From the NCBI RefSeq assembly GCF_021134715.1, contig NC_060021.1:8340501-8404500 (forward strand): a DNA stretch of 64,000 nt. Reading direction: 5' to 3'. This document shows positions 60,101 through 64,000 of this stretch, in pieces (position 1 is the stretch's first letter; each line of letters begins with the position of its first letter). The position numbers were made by a program, and so were the translations under genes. Source of the DNA: Daphnia pulex (Eukaryota; Arthropoda; Branchiopoda; Diplostraca; Daphniidae). The notes below the pieces were generated by a model. The model ran no database searches, had not been told where the DNA came from, and saw only the letters and a list, made by a program, of their open reading frames with translations.

Positions 60101-63100
60101 CAGCACTGTGTATAGCTCTAGCCATCCATTCGTCCAACAAGAAGCGCACGGTCGAATAAGTTTAGCGAGCGAACTTTATTGCACACACACAGAGACACAC
60201 CGCCCACCCAGTCGCCAGCTCCTTTCCCCTTCTTCTTCTTCTCTCTGAGCTTATCCGACATCAACGCTATAGAGAGCAGCTACTGGGCGCTCTTATTTCC
60301 TTGTATATGCTGGAATTGTTATTTGCCGGTCGTCTAGATACGCGCTATACTGGGGCAGCATGGAAAACTATATAACTAAATTAACCGTGCTGTTCGTGAC
60401 GTCGACAGCTAACGAACGTGGCTTTCTTCCTGATTGAAATGTTTTTGTTTCGGATTTTGACATCCTCAAACAAAGCACGGCAACAAACTCTAAACAAATC
60501 GATAAAACAAACAAGCCACGAGATGCCCTCCCCCACATAGCTCCCCCATCTGTCAACAACTCAACATCCACGATGCGCATCGGTTTAGAAAAGAAAAAAG
60601 GCTCCCACCACTTTTCTTCGTTATTCCCCAATCGTAATAATAGCGCGTCTGCCGGTGGTATAGATGTATATTAGGATCTATCTGTGCCTGACTTGAGCTA
60701 AATGGTTCATCAAACGAGATGGTCGTCTAGCGGATAGGGGGCGGCGGCCAATATCCATGTGTAGAAGAGGTCTATGACGGATGCAATCTGATTATCTGTT
60801 ACGCAAACCATATATAATCTACGCTAGCCAGAGTTGATATATATATCTCGTTGCGCAAGTAGCCTACACACACACACACACACACACACATCAATGACAG
60901 CCGTAAATCGTGTGGTGGAGAGAGTGCAGCAGCAGGTTACGTATTACTACACAGCACAGCAGCTCTGTCGGAGAAAAGAAAAGATGGTTGCAAATTACCG
61001 ATCCTATCACTCCTGTTGGTGTTATACATAGTGTATGTGTTGTACAAGTCCGGTGTGGGATCTTTCGAAAACAAATACATCATAGAGCGCAGTTGGTGCC
61101 ACGGTCAATTAGAGACGCGCTTCTTGCCAGATATGTTTTCACGAGCGAGCTAGCCACCCCTCTCGCCTACAAATATAGAAGCAGATCTCTCGGTCTTTTT
61201 CCTTTTTCCTTCCCATCTCTCCAGGGTGGTAAGATATATTTAATACACCCAATGCTATAGAGCAGCATTCACTTCCATGATATCCATTATATAAGAGAGT
61301 GCACTTTGTCAATCAATTATTCACGAGACATGGTCACTCGTAGCGCACTGGCGTCTATATGTGCCGAGTACACTGGCAAACAAACACAAACGCACTCGGG
61401 CCAGATCCTCTGAACACACACAAGCGGCGACAGACGTTATTTAGACGCAGATGTTGAAACTGCGCCGCGCTCAGGCACTGCACAAGAGTTAAATATGCAA
61501 CGCATTTTACAATCCTTTTTTTTTAAACCCAGCAGTCGCTTTTCATAAAAAAAAAAAAAAAGAGTTGCATTCAAGTTTAAACGAGGAAGAATTGAACAAA
61601 AATGTCGAGCGATCAAACGACGAAGATGTATATGCGTCTCGGCTAGTTCAGTCGGGGCTGAGCTCGGACAGTTTTCCGCCATCAATCTCGTCGGTTTCTA
61701 ACGCAACGACGAGCGCATATACGAGAAACAAGAATCACGGAAATTTCAAGGGGACGGACATTTCAAAGGGCTGATGAATATTTCACTAGAATTCAAGAAG
61801 CATCGAAGCTTTGAACGCGTTTAGTGAACATTTTCACAGCCTGTTTAACTCGAGAACAATATTTCTAGTTGGATACAACATAACCTGAAAGTGTAGGAGA
61901 TACAATGTGCGCGGCTATTGTTCTTAATAAACGTGTTGATCGTATCAAGCGCAGCAGCTCTGCGGGCGCCAATCTTTTCCAATTTGTTTCACAAAGAACA
62001 CGATAACCGAGGCGGCTGGACGAGCTTTGAAAACTTATTTTAGCCGGTGGCGACGCAAGCTGTCATGTACAGAAAACGCAAGCAGCTCCAAGAAAGTTTG
62101 CCAGAGGTTTCAGATGGCGAGAGAAAAAAGAAGCTCAACACAGGAGCGAATCGCGCTGAGCAGCCTGAGCTCCTGGTCTGCTTCGTTGCGACTCGTCACC
62201 AGACGGAGGGACGTGATAAAGACACGGACGGCTAAACGCTAGCTCCTAGCTCCAACCCAACAGTCGGCGTTGAAAGCAATATAACGAAAAAGTTGTGGTA
62301 TAAGCAGAGCCAAATGGAATAATCGGATATGCCCTTGCGAAGACGACGACGAAGGGCTCATCGTAATGGCTGGAAAATGGGATTGCGTGGTTAGCAGTGC
62401 ACTGGTGATTTTCTGACGGGCAGAGAAGGGGGCAGAACCCAAAGAGTGACAAGACAGCGCTAGCTGCTTGATTTTTTAAGTTACATGTTGAAGAACGCCT
62501 CTAGTCTTTCAACGTCAGACAACTGCTCAGCTACTTGACTCGACTCGACACTTGATGTAGAGTTTCTTTTTTGTTTTTCGTTAGATCCTTGGTGACGAGT
62601 TCCTTAAAAAAAAAGCTCTTTCAAACCGAAAAAACATTCAAACTCTAAATGCGTCCGTGCTGCTCCCGCAATCATCAAATAAATCACGAATCGATGAGAG
62701 CGACCAATATTTATACAGTAATCACGTTGGTAGGACGCTCGTTTGTCGCTCCTTGCGGCAAATAAATGAGGGAATAATCAAAGAAAAGATGACGTAAAGA
62801 GGTGCAGCGCGGTACTCGAGTCAACGTAAGGAATATAATGAAGGATTTGCCTCTTCACGAAAAGGAAAAGAAAAAAGTAAGGAAGGAACAACGGAGATTT
62901 AGCGCGAGCGGGTTGCTCTAATACTTGGGTGATTGGGGGTTCACCTTGTCTATATACACGGGTAGAGAAATCGATTGGTCGCCTCTGCACGGTCATTTGC
63001 GAAGTAGGGACAGAGTCCGAGCTCATCAGTTAGGATTTGGGGATCGATGGGGAGGAAGGAAGGATGCAGGATTGATCACGACACAATGAGATAATGTATT

Positions 63101-63859
63101 GTGTTGTAGCGAGTAGTTACTGTAGCGTGTAAGTCTTAGGTCTACACGATGATGTGTGTGTGTGTGGATGATTTGGTCTGATTCGCTCCCGTGGCAGGTG
63201 GGGGCCTAGTTTTTGGTTTTTTTTTAATTCTTTATCCTTTACCTGTCGAAGCTGATGATGAGTAGATTGAGGACCGAGGCGTTGGAAGCGAGGTAATCCA
63301 ACGAGAGCCAAGTGTCGCAAACGTAAGGTCCCAGCTGCCACCGCCCGGCCAGTATGTAGACGGTGAACAAAGGCATAGAGATGAGTCCGATGGCAAAGTC
63401 GGCGACTGCCAGACTGAACAGAAAGTAATTGGAGATGGTCTGCAGCTGTTTGTCGATCTTGAACGAGATCATGACCATGCAGTTGCCGGCCACGGTGAGG
63501 AAGCTGAGGAAGCCGGCCACGATGGCGATCAGGACCATCTCCGGGTAGGAATAAGGGAGAACGAAGTCGTCCTCCGCCATTGTGCCCGTCGTGTTGTTCC
63601 CAGACGTCCACTGCTGTTGGCTGAACAAAACGGATGAAGAGCCTTCGTCCGTGAAATCATCGAAGCCCAGCCCGGTGCTGCCGGCCGTCATCCTCTGGGA
63701 GCTCAGCGGCAGCGAGTCGCTTATATTGGCCGTCACGTATTGTAGGCCGGCAGCAGCCGCCGTGGCGGCCGCTCGCATCATCGACGAGCCGGCCCTGCTG
63801 CCGCTTGCGCCCGACGAGGCCCACACAGGAGCCGTTTGATTGAGTGCCGACAAACTCAT
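45186..63859 (-). CDS. mAChR-A: Muscarinic acetylcholine receptor, arthropod A type
   Basis: Five coding exons join in frame to 919 residues: 63859-63243, 56950-56793, 53269-53077, 48818-48638, 46796-45186. It is a seven-helix, G-protein-coupled acetylcholine receptor of the plasma membrane. TM1 is at about 108-132, TM2 143-165, TM3 180-202 with ligand-binding Asp188 and the DRY motif at 205-207, TM4 226-247, TM5 271-295, TM6 830-853 with WTPYN at 842, and TM7 with NPVCY at 882. Cys181 and Cys261 should form the extracellular disulfide. The stretch from TM4 to the start of loop 3 ([34 protein letters not shown]) and the C-terminus RGVYN match insect A-type receptors. The N-terminus has NQT, NIS and NNT glycosylation sites. 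Loop 3 is more than 500 residues with polyalanine runs and a Trp-repeat segment. The start at 63859 is the first ATG of the frame; untranslated upstream exons would lie outside the window. Confidence 0.96.
46797..48637 (-). other. Muscarinic receptor intron 4
   Basis: This 1.8-kb intron runs from the CACTAT|GTAAAT donor to the GACAG|GCT acceptor and is phase 0. It has CT-rich tracts (47260-47465) and a run of 7 G near 48138. No gene is seen in it on either strand. Confidence 0.7.
48819..53076 (-). other. Muscarinic receptor intron 3
   Basis: This 4.3-kb phase-2 intron has the donor TCCAG|GTACC and the acceptor CTGAAG|TGG. The acceptor lacks a strong pyrimidine tract. The intron holds short TA, CT and TTC repeats and no supportable gene. 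Confidence 0.7.
53270..56792 (-). other. Muscarinic receptor intron 2
   Basis: This 3.5-kb phase-1 intron runs from GAAG|GTAAAA to CCAACAG|AT. It contains TC and GA tracts, a run of C near 56457-56464 and no supportable gene. Confidence 0.7.
55196..55216. repeat. TC microsatellite in a receptor intron
   Basis: About ten CT dinucleotides in the intron between the third and second coding exons of the muscarinic receptor gene. Confidence 0.85.
56951..63242 (-). other. Muscarinic receptor intron 1
   Basis: This 6.3-kb phase-2 intron splits the DRY motif, with donor GACAG|GTAAAG and acceptor TTTTCAG|ATA. It holds a G12 run near 58187-58198, the AC microsatellite and many GA-rich tracts. Its many open frames are strongly biased in composition, and I support none of them as a gene. 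Confidence 0.7.
60866..60890. repeat. AC microsatellite in the first receptor intron
   Basis: About twelve AC dinucleotides, uninterrupted, in the long intron after the first coding exon of the muscarinic receptor gene. Confidence 0.9.
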
Positions 63860-64000
63860 CTCTCCTCTTTTCTCTCGTCTGGCCTTTTCTTCGATTTCCA
63901 CGTCGACGATGTCACAGCGACACTCACCAGCACAGCGGCCGACACGGACCCCCCGAAATCACGGAGCCAATCGAGACTAACGAGTGCTGATTCAGAGTAC

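Overview
The window looks like nuclear DNA of an arthropod, most likely a cladoceran crustacean of the Daphnia type. The reasons are many short GT-AG introns of 55-80 bp in compact genes, a muscarinic receptor of the arthropod A type, and a tandem cluster of secreted carboxylesterases. The species call is inference; the gene families are read directly from the translations.

Layout. (1) 1-1952, minus strand: the 5' part of a two-exon gene related to the stonustoxin/SNTX-like family; its 3' end lies outside the window. (2) 2699-16759, minus strand: four tandem type-B carboxylesterase genes (here A, B, C, D, numbered from low to high coordinate). Each has 12 coding exons with identical intron positions and phases. 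I could join all exons in frame, giving 593, 591, 590 and 593 residues. All have a signal peptide, a Ser-Glu-His triad and a TATA-like element about 35-55 bp upstream of the ATG. They are intact, and gene C is a mosaic of A-like and B-like sequence. (3) 17996-18390, plus strand: a candidate two-exon gene for a 95-residue secreted peptide precursor that I do not recognise. (4) 20403-21800, plus strand: a seven-exon sphingolipid delta-4 desaturase (DES1/ifc type), 322 residues, with three histidine boxes. (5) about 26551-39215: a very large palindrome with two arms of about 5.5 kb around a 1.7 kb loop. The arms contain internal tandem units and a ladder of exon-like segments with good splice sites but no open frame. 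Hairpins lie at the outer ends and a second, smaller foldback sits inside the loop. This is the least explained structure in the window. (6) 45186-63859, minus strand: the A-type muscarinic acetylcholine receptor, five coding exons joined in frame to 919 residues, with introns of 1.8-6.3 kb and a third intracellular loop of more than 500 residues.

The genes do not form one pathway. The esterase cluster is a local birth-and-conversion family, probably for extracellular ester hydrolysis. The desaturase and the receptor are conserved single genes. The remaining DNA is intergenic or intronic and rich in simple repeats; most open frames in it are low-complexity shadows.
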